Positions 24,539 to 32,750 of a DNA stretch of 46,849 bases are shown in pieces. The notes beneath the pieces were generated by a model that saw only the letters and a list, made by a program, of their open reading frames with translations, was not told where the DNA came from and made no database searches. How positions within the stretch are numbered: position 1 is the stretch's first letter; each line of letters begins with the position of its first letter. Source of the DNA: Pseudomonadota bacterium (lineage in GTDB: Bacteria; Desulfobacterota; Desulfobulbia; Desulfobulbales; Desulfocapsaceae); assembly GCA_018821785.1 (NCBI GenBank), contig JAHJLI010000031.1:1-46849 (forward strand), given 5' to 3'. The position numbers and the translations under genes were made by a program.

Positions 24539-25717
24539 ATGCAAACATCGAGAAACCCCGGTATTGTCCGCGATATCGGTGAATACAAGATTCAGGGCCT
24601 GGCAATTCCCTATCCGGAATTTGTTCCCAGATTGTACAATCTTTGCCTTTCTCTTGGCTTTAAAAAAGGTTTCATCATGCCTTCCAGGGCATTTTGTTCC
24701 GATGAGAACCAGGGCTTCCCTATTATTCTGATAACCAAACATTTTGGCACATTTCCCTTTAATCATGGTCGCGTTGGTGGAATTGTCGCTGCCGACCGTC
24801 ATGGCCCGCATGCTCATCACGGTGAGGATTCGGTCATCGTTCAGGCCAGCCATGTAGGGTATGATCCGAAGACTGGAATTTACGGAACCTGTGAACGGCC
24901 CAAGACCGAAGGCAACTGTCTTACGCCCTCATGCGGCAAGATCTCCCATACTATTGAACCCTATCTTGAACAATACCGGTTCGCACAAAAACGCATTTTT
25001 CTCCATCTCGATGCTCAGGGCAGACATCTTATTACAGCCAAGGACTCCTTTATTGATTTCGCCTCAAAACCAGTGACCGACGGCCTGGTACTTGACCTAA
25101 GGGAAATTGCCAAGATCAATGATGATGGCAAGATCATCCCGGTAGCTACCCACAGCACCTCTCATTCTTATAAAGTTTCCGAGAGTTTCCGCGAGCGGTT
25201 GGCACAGCAAGATTATGTTTGGAAAGGTGGCAGCGGCAAGGCAATGGGAGATCTTTTAACCGCTGATCTCTTCTATTTTCGTGAAGATCTCCATGAGATC
25301 GACGAGTCGATTCTGTTGGAGAGGAACCTTATCGAATTCATGCCGATCATTGTCACTCACAAAAGCCCGCCGATGAAGGCTGCAAAAATCAATATCCAGA
25401 TGGAATTTGCCAGGACGGTGGAAACAATCCGTCGAGGCACAGAGTACAACGGCAAGAATCTCCTCTTTATTGCCGGTTTGAATGTTGATATTTCGTCCTA
25501 TGATGCATTTCCGTCGACCACCTATTTTGTGCCATGGGCCGCCCATATTCAGCTGAAAGATTCAACCTCAGAGGAATATATCCACCCCCTGGAACAGGAA
25601 GAGATATTTAAGAAGCTTATGGAGCAAAGTACAGTCAATCCGGATCAGGCAGACTTGAAAGAACAGATCAGCAAGATGATTTCTGCCCCCCGCTTCGACA
25701 TTCGCACGCCGCGATAA
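24539..25717 (+). CDS. LCIB/C-like putative beta-carbonic anhydrase
   Basis: The 392-residue cytoplasmic protein has no signal peptide. A segment aligns by eye with the algal LCIB/LCIC carbonic anhydrase family: AFCSDEN (Cys53, Asp55), then KHFGTFPFNHGRVGGI, QASHVGYD (His105) and LTPSCGKI (Cys132). Cys-x-Asp, His and Cys are the expected beta-type zinc ligands and catalytic Asp. The C-terminal 240 residues (YRFAQKRIF... to the end) are longer than I can account for. If active, it interconverts CO2 and bicarbonate. The frame also opens at GTG 24503; ATG 24539 has a GAGAGTGA-like site upstream. I recognised this from motif order only, so the assignment is moderate. Confidence 0.62.
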   Translation: MQTSRNPGIVRDIGEYKIQGLAIPYPEFVPRLYNLCLSLGFKKGFIMPSRAFCSDENQGFPIILITKHFGTFPFNHGRVGGIVAADRHGPHAHHGEDSVIVQASHVGYDPKTGIYGTCERPKTEGNCLTPSCGKISHTIEPYLEQYRFAQKRIFLHLDAQGRHLITAKDSFIDFASKPVTDGLVLDLREIAKINDDGKIIPVATHSTSHSYKVSESFRERLAQQDYVWKGGSGKAMGDLLTADLFYFREDLHEIDESILLERNLIEFMPIIVTHKSPPMKAAKINIQMEFARTVETIRRGTEYNGKNLLFIAGLNVDISSYDAFPSTTYFVPWAAHIQLKDSTSEEYIHPLEQEEIFKKLMEQSTVNPDQADLKEQISKMISAPRFDIRTPR

Positions 25718-25737
25718 GCATTTGTCAGTCGATATCA

Positions 25738-25784
25738 TTGCCGCCTGCGCCTCACAGGCATGTTTCGGCACAGGCGGCAATTTT
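25738..25784. terminator. Bidirectional-type terminator between LCIB-like and LysR genes
   Basis: A perfect 10-bp stem (TTGCCGCCTG / CAGGCGGCAA) has a 23-nt apical region that itself can pair weakly. It is followed by TTTT on the plus strand. It separates two convergent genes. Confidence 0.75.
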
Positions 25785-25815
25785 CTGGTCGATGGCCTGC
25801 GATACTGTTTCCGAT

Positions 25816-26778
25816 CTATCTGCTGTCGATAATCAGATTAAAGCGTTGCAGGGTTTTGCTGCTGCGGGCCATCTGCTCAAAATGTTTTAGAAAGAGCCGC
25901 TCCCGCAATGTCGGAATTTTGCCTTGAAGCTGAATAACTGAAATCCGGTTTTTCGCCTGTGACGAGTTCCTTCGCAGAACCACAACCTGGCCGGATCGTA
26001 TGTCGTTCCAGGCCAGGTGGCTTACAATTATCCCCAATCCCAAGTGGTGTTTGATCGCATTCACCACGGCCTGATGACTGGAGACAGACAACACAATCTC
26101 GAGTGATGGCGCTATTTTTTTGAAATGGTGGAGAAACCAGTTGTTCAGAGCATGGGCATCCCGCTGTTGGGAGATAAAATGCAGACCAAGAAGACCTGAA
26201 AAACTCTGATCGTCTACGAGTTGTTTTTGTTGATACTGGCGAGAGCATGCCAGGACGACCTCTTCTTCGATTATCGGTCGTATATTGAAGGCGCTGAGAT
26301 TGCCGACTGCCTGCTCTTTGGTGGGAAAGGTATCGACAAAGGCGAAATCGAGATCACCCGAGTCGACCATGGCTATGAGGCTTGCAGGCGGCTGGAGTTC
26401 GATATTGAACACCACTTTATCATGGGTGGTACGAAAGGCCGCAATGACGTGGGGCAAGTAGGTACTGCCGAATTCAACCGGGGCACCGAAGCGGATAAGC
26501 CCTGCCGGTTCGGTCCGTTCCTCCTGCATCAGCTCAATGCCTGCCTGCAGTTCCTCGATAAGGGGTTGGGCCAGGGTGAACAGGCGTCGACCCGCAGGGG
26601 TCGGCACCAGTCGTTTATGCTGGCGCACGAATACCGGCAAACGAAGTTCCTGCTCAAGCCGTTTAAGCTGTTGACTGACCGCGGAAGGGGTGATGCAGAG
26701 GGTCTGAGCCGCCGCAGTAATGCTTTGTTGCAGGAAGACATGATAGAAGACTTTCAGTCGGTTGAGATCTGGCAGCAT
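25816..26778 (-). CDS. LysR-family transcriptional regulator
   Basis: The 320-residue protein has the N-terminal winged HTH (LKVFYHVFLQQSITAAAQTL, then PSAVSQQLKRLEQELRLPVFVR and LVPTPAGRRL, residues about 6-65). A LysR substrate-binding domain follows (IRFGAPVEFGSTYLPHVIAAF... and VNAIKHHLGLGIIVS). It is divergent from the acyl-CoA synthetase gene with an 87-bp gap, the classic arrangement for control of the divergent gene and of itself. The co-inducer is unknown; a short acid or CoA-pathway intermediate would fit the target. Confidence 0.93.
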   Translation of the reverse strand: MLPDLNRLKVFYHVFLQQSITAAAQTLCITPSAVSQQLKRLEQELRLPVFVRQHKRLVPTPAGRRLFTLAQPLIEELQAGIELMQEERTEPAGLIRFGAPVEFGSTYLPHVIAAFRTTHDKVVFNIELQPPASLIAMVDSGDLDFAFVDTFPTKEQAVGNLSAFNIRPIIEEEVVLACSRQYQQKQLVDDQSFSGLLGLHFISQQRDAHALNNWFLHHFKKIAPSLEIVLSVSSHQAVVNAIKHHLGLGIIVSHLAWNDIRSGQVVVLRRNSSQAKNRISVIQLQGKIPTLRERLFLKHFEQMARSSKTLQRFNLIIDSR

Positions 26779-26779
26779 T

Positions 26780-26820
26780 AGTTAAACTTACTCTAAAATG
26801 AAATTAATGTAAATTTACTC
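26780..26820. promoter_or_regulatory. Candidate LysR operator between divergent genes
   Basis: The gap holds a perfect 10-bp palindrome GTAAATTTAC at 26809-26818 and a related half-site GTTAAACTTAC starting at 26781, about 28 bp apart. Each is followed by TC. This fits the two-site, AT-rich layout of LysR operators, but a binding test is needed. Confidence 0.4.
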
Positions 26821-26865
26821 ATCGCTGTAAGCCGGGTATATGTAGATTTAGGGAGAGTATCTCTC

Positions 26866-29337
26866 TTGTTAACCAAGAATAAAGGGAATAAGAAAACAGC
26901 GATGACAACTCAACAGAGTGGAAGTACTTCCCCTGTCCAGTTAAGGATAGATTTTTCGGCTATTACCAATCTTTTCAAAAATGCCAAAGAACAAGGCCGA
27001 CAAACCCTTTTTGAGCATGAAACCTATGAATTGCTGCGTAATAGTGGTGCGGAAACACCGCCACGCACCAATTTTCTGCTGAAAGGAAGCCGTCTTTCGG
27101 ATGAAGAGTTGATGGCAATGCCCGGATCAAAAGTGGTAATGAAAATCGTCTCGCCGGCCATTATTCACAAGACCGAGGTAGGTGGAGTGAAGATGATCGA
27201 AAAATTGGCAGAGAAGATCCGTTCGACCTGGCGGCGGATGATGTACGAGGTGCCGGAGAATTATGCCCGACTGATTGAGAGAGATCCCGGCCATGCGCCT
27301 GAAATTTATCGCCATTTGTCGGGTGAACATCTGTTGCAGTCGATTTCCAGAGATATCCAGGGGGTACTGATGGTTCAGTTCATGCCTCCCGATTCCGAGG
27401 CCTTCGGCAATGAAATGATCGTCGGTATCCGCAACACCCGTGAGTTTGGGATGATCATCAGCGCAGGTCTTGGCGGCACCGATACCGAGCTGTATGCCGA
27501 GCGCTTCCGTAAAGGACAGGCGGTTGTCGCCGCCTCCACCGTTATGACTGATGGCCTGTCATTTTTTGAACTGTTTCGTAAAACCATATCGTACCGCAAG
27601 CTGGCCGGTCTCACCAGGGGGCAGCGGCGTATTGTGACTGATGAGCAGATCGTGGAGTGCTTTTGTTCTATGATTGAACTGGCCAATTACTATTCTCCCC
27701 TCAACCCCGACTCGCCTTTTGTCATCGAAGAACTGGAAATAAATCCCTTTGCCTTCACCGATTTTTTGATGGTTCCTCTTGACGGCATGTGCCGTTTTTC
27801 AACGCCTGGTGCTCTGCCTGCGGCAAGGCCTTACCAAAAGATAGGCAAGTTATTGAAGCCTGCGAAAATCGGCATCATCGGAGTTTCTACGACCCGGGAA
27901 AATTATGGCAGGGTCATTCTCAACAACATTCTGGCCAACGGTTACGAAAAAGAAAACATCCGCATAATCAAGTCGGGAATTGAGAGTTTTGAAGGCATCA
28001 CCTGTGTTCCTGATCTCCAGGCTCTTGAGTGGAGACTCGATCTTTTTGTCGTAGCAGTTGGTTCCGACCAGGTTGCTACGATTGTTGATGAAATTATCAA
28101 AACAAATGTTGCCGAGGCGGTCATGCTCATTGCCGGAGGTATGGGCGAGACCGGCGAAAGTCTTATTCGCGCTTCAGAATTGATGGGTAAAATTAAAGCG
28201 GCTCATGCGATCGGGGATGGTGGCCCAGTGTTTCTTGGTGCCAATTGTCTCGGGGTTATCTCTCACCCGGGAAAATACGACACCTTATTTATTCCCGAGG
28301 TGAAACTTCCCAAGCAGCGCGGTAACCGAAAGCGTAATGCCGCCTTCATCAGCCAATCCGGGGCCTTTATGATTACCCGGTTGAGCAAGCTTCCGGAGAT
28401 TGACCCGGCGTATATGATTTCGGTCGGTAACCAGAACGACCTGACCTTAGGCGATATTCTTCGTTATCTGAAAGATGATCCGGCGATAGACGTCATTGGT
28501 GTGTACGCCGAAGGGTTTCAGGATTTTGACGGTCTCGCCTTTGCCAAAGCAGTGCATGGCGCCGTTGTCGGCGGCAAGGATGTGATTTTCTACAAGGCCG
28601 GTCGCACCCCCGAAGGGAAAACCGCTTCCTCGGGCCATACTGCGTCGCTCGCCGGCGATTATATGGTTTGTGAATCCTGTATACGTCAAGCCGGCGGGAT
28701 TGTAACCGAAACTTTTTCTCAGTTTGAAGATTTGCTGATGCTTTCGCAGCGCTTACATAATAAAAAAATACATGGCAATCGCCTGGCAGCTGTGAGCGGC
28801 GCAGGTTTTGAGGCAGTGGGGATGGCCGATAATATCCAGTCCGATGATTATCAAATGCAAATGGCTGTGTTTAACACAGTGACGGTTCTGAAACTGAAAC
28901 AGGTATTGAAAGAAAAGGGTTTAGATGTCTTGGTGGAAGTCAAAAACCCCTTAGATATCAACCCGGGTGCTGATGATGAGGTGCATATTAAAGTCGTTGA
29001 TACCCTTACATGCGACCCACATGTCGACGCGGTGGTTATAGGTCTTGACCCTCTTTCTCCCGTCATGCGAACCCTGTCAGATACTGAGTCGGCCAGGTAC
29101 TCTTTTAATAATCCCGGAAGTATTGCCAGGGAAATGCCAAGGCTTGTCGCAGAGCGGGATAAGCCTGTGGTCGGCGTGGTTGATGGAGGGCGGTTGTATG
29201 ACCCGCTGGTTGACCACCTGGCGGCAGGCGGCATGACTGTCTTCCGATCCTCAGACAGTGCTATTCGCGCTCTTTCGAGGTATATCGAAGGACGGTTATG
29301 TGCTGAACAATTGCGAGAAAAGCACAAGCTTCGGTAA
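26866..29337 (+). CDS. NDP-forming acyl-CoA synthetase (acetate-CoA ligase family), single-chain
   Basis: The 823-residue protein fuses an N-terminal ATP-grasp part (FEHETYELLRNSGAETPP, VVMKIVSPAIIHKTEVGGV, IVGIRNTREFGMIISAGLGGTDTE, VIEELEINPF) to a CoA-binding Rossmann domain (KIGIIGVSTTRENYGRVILNNI). A succinyl-CoA-ligase-like part follows (AFISQSGAFM, SVGNQNDLTLGDILRYL, SGHTASLAG with the phospho-histidine at residue 591). Such enzymes make ATP from acyl-CoA or activate short acids. The beta-then-alpha domain order differs from many alpha-beta fusions. The TTG at 26866 has a strong GGGAGAG site; ATG 26902 is the alternative. The gene is probably controlled by the divergent LysR regulator. 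Confidence 0.88.
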   Translation: MLTKNKGNKKTAMTTQQSGSTSPVQLRIDFSAITNLFKNAKEQGRQTLFEHETYELLRNSGAETPPRTNFLLKGSRLSDEELMAMPGSKVVMKIVSPAIIHKTEVGGVKMIEKLAEKIRSTWRRMMYEVPENYARLIERDPGHAPEIYRHLSGEHLLQSISRDIQGVLMVQFMPPDSEAFGNEMIVGIRNTREFGMIISAGLGGTDTELYAERFRKGQAVVAASTVMTDGLSFFELFRKTISYRKLAGLTRGQRRIVTDEQIVECFCSMIELANYYSPLNPDSPFVIEELEINPFAFTDFLMVPLDGMCRFSTPGALPAARPYQKIGKLLKPAKIGIIGVSTTRENYGRVILNNILANGYEKENIRIIKSGIESFEGITCVPDLQALEWRLDLFVVAVGSDQVATIVDEIIKTNVAEAVMLIAGGMGETGESLIRASELMGKIKAAHAIGDGGPVFLGANCLGVISHPGKYDTLFIPEVKLPKQRGNRKRNAAFISQSGAFMITRLSKLPEIDPAYMISVGNQNDLTLGDILRYLKDDPAIDVIGVYAEGFQDFDGLAFAKAVHGAVVGGKDVIFYKAGRTPEGKTASSGHTASLAGDYMVCESCIRQAGGIVTETFSQFEDLLMLSQRLHNKKIHGNRLAAVSGAGFEAVGMADNIQSDDYQMQMAVFNTVTVLKLKQVLKEKGLDVLVEVKNPLDINPGADDEVHIKVVDTLTCDPHVDAVVIGLDPLSPVMRTLSDTESARYSFNNPGSIAREMPRLVAERDKPVVGVVDGGRLYDPLVDHLAAGGMTVFRSSDSAIRALSRYIEGRLCAEQLREKHKLR

Positions 29338-29765
29338 ATGAATTTCTGGAGTGCCATATTGATTTTTCCCCGCTCGCGCCTTATTATTCTTGTAAATTTT
29401 CCAATGCGGCAATGCTCAATATGTTTCACGGGAACTGCCCCCTTTGCTTATCCTCTTTGCTTTGCTTTGCAGTCTGTTGTAAGATAGGAGGAGATGTCGA
29501 AAATCGGGGTGATGTTTGTGCACACCGGGTGCCTTTGGAGTGTTCTAATCCCGACAAACGGGATTATTAACGATAACTCAAAGAATTAAGGCACTTAAAG
29601 AAAATCATTATAAAAACAGATTCAAGATATTTTCTCAAAGAGAATAATGGATTGAGTTCGGCAAGAAGTTGTTCTTGTTTTCCTCGGTATTGGGGCAGGG
29701 CATTCGAACTACCCTGTTGTGGCCTTTAATAATTTAAAATAATTCAGCAACCAGGGAGGGAATCG
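29338..29765. other. Intergenic region upstream of the 36-residue repeat protein
   Basis: No gene is supported. It carries a degenerate remnant of the dispersed repeat at about 29547-29597 and ends with a strong GGGAGGG ribosome-binding site. A promoter should lie in the AT-rich 29590-29640 stretch but no clear -35/-10 pair stands out. Confidence 0.4.
29547..29597 (-). repeat. Degenerate remnant of the dispersed palindromic repeat
   Basis: On the minus strand it reads GTGCCTTA...CGTTAATAATCCCGTTTGTCGGGATT in two parts. The left end and the tail hairpin match the family, but the centre has lost about 20 bp. Confidence 0.45.
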
Positions 29766-32099
29766 ATGAAAAAAATGATACTGTCTGCCGCCGTTCTGCT
29801 GGCTTTTAACGTGTCAGATGGATTTGCGGCCTCAAAAGTTGAAGGTGTTGCGGCAAACAACGCAGAAGTTTCGCAAGCCGCCAATGTGGCAATCGGCGAA
29901 GACAACAAGGCAAGTCTCGGCTCGCTGAATATAAAAAATTCCCAGACCAAAGGCGTGGTGATCAATAACGCCAATGTGAAACAAGCCGCCAACGTCGCAA
30001 TCGGCAAAGGCAATGCGGCTAACATGGGTTCGACTCAGATACAGGACTCCAAGGTCACAGGAGCGGTGGTCAACAACGCCAATGTTCAGCAGGCCGCCAA
30101 CGTCGCTATTGGTAAAAACAACACTGCCAACATGGGTTCGACTCAATTGAAGGGCTCCGATGTCAAGGGGGCGGTTATCAACACCGGCAAGGTCTCACAA
30201 GCTGCTAATGTGGCAATAGGCGAGAACAATACCGCCAGTCTCGGTTCGACCCAGATAAAGGATTCAACAATTAAGGGAGCTGTAATTAATGCCGCCAACG
30301 TCTCACAGGCCGCCAACGTCGCCATTGGCAAGGATAATACTGCCAATCTCGGTTCGACCCAGGTGCAGGGTTCGACTGTGAAAGGGGCTGTCATTAACGC
30401 CAGCAATACCACACAGGCAGCCAACGTAGCTATCGGTCAGGGCAATACCGCTAATCTCGGTTCAACCCAGCTGAAAGACTCGGATATCAAGGGGGCAGTG
30501 ATCAATGTCGGCAATACTACCCAGGCAGCCAACGTTGCTATCGGCAAGGATAATACTGCCAATCTCGGTTCGACTCAGCTTCAGGGTTCCTCTGTGAAAG
30601 GGGCGGTAATCAACGTCGGCAATACCTCCCAGGCGGCCAACGTTGCTATCGGTCAGGGTAATACTGCCAATCTTGGTTCGACTCAGCTCAAAGACTCTGA
30701 TATCAAGGGTGCAGTGATCAATGTCGGAAATACTGCTCAGGCAGCTAACGTCGCCATCGGCAAAGATAACACCGCCAACCTCGGTTCGACTCAGCTTCAG
30801 GGTTCTTCTGTAAAAGGGGCGGTGATTAATGTCGGCAATACCGCCCAGGCCGCCAACGTTGCTATCGGCCAGGGGAATACTGCAAACCTCGGTTCGACTC
30901 AGCTCAAAGACTCTGATATCAAGGGTGCAGTGATCAATGTCGGCAATACTGCCCAGGCCGCCAACGTCGCCATCGGCAAGGATAACACTGCAAACCTCGG
31001 TTCGACTCAGCTTCAGGGTTCTTCGGTAAAAGGGGCGGTGATCAACGTTGGTAATACCGCCCAGGCAGCCAACGTTGCTATTGGTCATGGGAATAACGCC
31101 AACCTCGGGTCAACCCAGCTTCAGGGATCAGACGTTAAGGGTGCTGTGGTCAACGTCGGCAATACCTACGCCGCAGCCAATGTTGCTATCGGCAAGGATA
31201 ACACTGCCAATCTCGGTTCTACCCAGTTGAAGGATTCGAGCGTCAAGGGGGCTGTCGTTAATATCGGAAACACTGCCGGAGCCGCCAATGTGGCTATCGG
31301 CAAAGGTACCACAGCCAACCTCGGGTCGACCCAGATCCAGGGCTCAGATGTTAAGGGGGCAGTAATTAACGTCGGGAACACTGCGGGAGCCGCTAACGTG
31401 GCTATTGGCAAGGACAGCACCGCCAACCTTGGTTCGACCCAGATTCGTGGGTCAAGCGTCAAGGGGACCGTCCTTAACGTCGGGAACACTGCGGGAGCCG
31501 CCAACGTGGCTATCGGCAAGGACAGCACCGCCAACCTTGGTTCGACTCAGATTCGTGGGTCAAACGTCAAGGGGGCCGTCCTTAACGTCGGGAACACTGC
31601 GGGAGCTGCCAACGTGGCAATTGGTAAAGGTACCAGTGCCAACATGAGCTCAGTGCAGATCAAGAACAGCACGGTCAAAGGCGCAGTCATTAACCAGGCC
31701 AATATCGGTGCTGCCGCCAACGTTGCCATAGGGAAGAACAGCGACGCCAACATGGGTTCGGTACAGATCAAGAACGGCTCACTCAAAGGCGCTGCCATTA
31801 ACCAGGCCAATATCGGCGCTGCCGCCAACGTCGCCATTGGCAGCAACAGCAATGCCAATATGGGATCCATCCAGGTGAAGGACGGCTCGGTTAAGGGCGG
31901 CTTGGTCAATCAGGCCAATATCGGCGCTGCCGCCAACGTCGCCTTGGGCAGGGGAGCGAGTGCCAATATGGGCTCTATCCAGGTGAAGGATTCCACCGTG
32001 GGCGGAGGCATTGTTAACGCCGGTACGGTAGGCCTGTCGGCGAACGTGGCCATCGGTTCCGGATCGACTTCGAACAGCGCCTCAGTCAGTTCTGATTAA
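29766..32099 (+). CDS. Secreted protein built of exact 36-residue repeats (predicted beta-solenoid/fibre)
   Basis: The 777-residue protein has a signal peptide (MKKMILSAAVLLAFNVSDGFAA), then only repeats. N-V-A-I/L-G occurs 21 times at exactly 36-residue spacing from residue 40, the last unit being cut after 18 residues. The consensus has two halves, NVAIGKDNTANLGSTQ and KGAVINVGNTAQAA, rich in Asn, Gly, Ala, Val and Thr. Alternating hydrophobic residues and Asn/Gly turns suggest a stacked beta-solenoid or amyloid-like fibre. There is no Cys or Trp, no autotransporter barrel, LPXTG or Ig domain. It partly recalls YadA-head, curlin and FapC repeats but I cannot place it in a named family. The ribosome-binding site is strong (GGGAGGG). 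Confidence 0.85.
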   Translation: MKKMILSAAVLLAFNVSDGFAASKVEGVAANNAEVSQAANVAIGEDNKASLGSLNIKNSQTKGVVINNANVKQAANVAIGKGNAANMGSTQIQDSKVTGAVVNNANVQQAANVAIGKNNTANMGSTQLKGSDVKGAVINTGKVSQAANVAIGENNTASLGSTQIKDSTIKGAVINAANVSQAANVAIGKDNTANLGSTQVQGSTVKGAVINASNTTQAANVAIGQGNTANLGSTQLKDSDIKGAVINVGNTTQAANVAIGKDNTANLGSTQLQGSSVKGAVINVGNTSQAANVAIGQGNTANLGSTQLKDSDIKGAVINVGNTAQAANVAIGKDNTANLGSTQLQGSSVKGAVINVGNTAQAANVAIGQGNTANLGSTQLKDSDIKGAVINVGNTAQAANVAIGKDNTANLGSTQLQGSSVKGAVINVGNTAQAANVAIGHGNNANLGSTQLQGSDVKGAVVNVGNTYAAANVAIGKDNTANLGSTQLKDSSVKGAVVNIGNTAGAANVAIGKGTTANLGSTQIQGSDVKGAVINVGNTAGAANVAIGKDSTANLGSTQIRGSSVKGTVLNVGNTAGAANVAIGKDSTANLGSTQIRGSNVKGAVLNVGNTAGAANVAIGKGTSANMSSVQIKNSTVKGAVINQANIGAAANVAIGKNSDANMGSVQIKNGSLKGAAINQANIGAAANVAIGSNSNANMGSIQVKDGSVKGGLVNQANIGAAANVALGRGASANMGSIQVKDSTVGGGIVNAGTVGLSANVAIGSGSTSNSASVSSD

Positions 32100-32264
32100 G
32101 CATCCCAGGTGGCGGCAGCCTTTCTTGGTCATAAAACACAGGCCGCCGACCACCCGGACCCCTTTCCCGGCGGAGATTGGTTCTTCCGCCGGGCCATCAC
32201 CTGCAAGCCGCTGGTCCTGACCAAGGCCGTCAGAGGGGAGGCCCTGCTGGCCAACCGTCCATAA
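32100..32264 (+). other. Open frame continuing 54 codons after the repeat-protein stop
   Basis: In the same frame as the repeat protein, the codons after TAA 32097-32099 stay open to TAA 32262-32264, with strongly GC-rich third positions. The translation (for example GHKTQAADHPDPFPGGDWFF) is unlike the repeats. It has no ATG; a GTG at 32109 lacks a ribosome-binding site. It could be a gene remnant or chance. It overlaps a 9-bp hairpin CCCGGCGGA / TCCGCCGGG at 32166-32193, a possible terminator without a T tract. Confidence 0.25.
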
Positions 32265-32297
32265 CCATGGTGGGCACTTGGCGGCTATGCGCTTCTC

Positions 32298-32750
32298 TCA
32301 GAAGCTTTCTTCCAATTTCTCGCTAGAGCGTTTGTTGATGTTTTTAGCGCTACCTTTTCCGGTGGTATTGCCAGGATTGTCGACGTAAGTGTTTAAGATG
32401 GAGTTTTGGATTGCTCCGGCAGAAGTATCGATTTTATTAACGGTGCGGGGCTTGAGGATTGAATTGCCAATTATCCCGGAAGGTGGGTTGCTAGTGTTAG
32501 CAGAGTTGGAATCGATTATTGTTTTTCCGATAGTTCCGGATGTGTTCCCCAGTTTGTCAGTACGGGTGTTTATTCTTGCACTCCCTATGGTCCCCTTGGT
32601 ATTTCCGTATTGGTCAGTATGCATCTTCACTTTCTTGCCATCAATAGTTCCAGTGGTGTTTCCTTTATCGTCGGTGCTGATGTTTGATTGAGCAAAAACG
32701 GTGGAGAGAGAAAGCATGACAATAAGTGCGGTAATGATCTGTGTTTTCAT
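32298..32750 (-). CDS. Small secreted protein with 19-residue GNTxGTI repeats
   Basis: The 150-residue protein has a signal peptide (MKTQIITALIVMLSLSTVFA) and then a Gly/Asn/Thr-rich mature part. A repeat of about 19 residues, D-x-x-G-N-T-x-G-T-I-G, is exact for the first three units (Gly at 30, 49, 68) and degenerates afterwards. The Lys/Arg-rich C-terminus (NINKRSSEKLEESF) lacks an anchor. AGGAG precedes the ATG. It is convergent with the 36-residue repeat protein, and both are exported, cysteine-free, Asn/Gly/Thr repeat proteins, so a shared surface role is tempting but only inferred. I recognise no named family. Confidence 0.75.
   Translation of the reverse strand: MKTQIITALIVMLSLSTVFAQSNISTDDKGNTTGTIDGKKVKMHTDQYGNTKGTIGSARINTRTDKLGNTSGTIGKTIIDSNSANTSNPPSGIIGNSILKPRTVNKIDTSAGAIQNSILNTYVDNPGNTTGKGSAKNINKRSSEKLEESF

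Noticed and set aside
26221-26781. A 186-codon plus-strand frame antisense to the LysR gene
   Set aside because: The LysR gene has full domain evidence; this frame is its shadow.
30462-31088. A 208-codon minus-strand frame inside the 36-residue repeat gene
   Set aside because: It mirrors the repeat period of the plus-strand gene and has no independent start signals.
29883-32096. Regular 108-bp repeats that might be mistaken for a CRISPR or satellite array
   Set aside because: They are in one uninterrupted reading frame with a signal peptide and ribosome-binding site, with no unique spacers, so they are protein-coding repeats.
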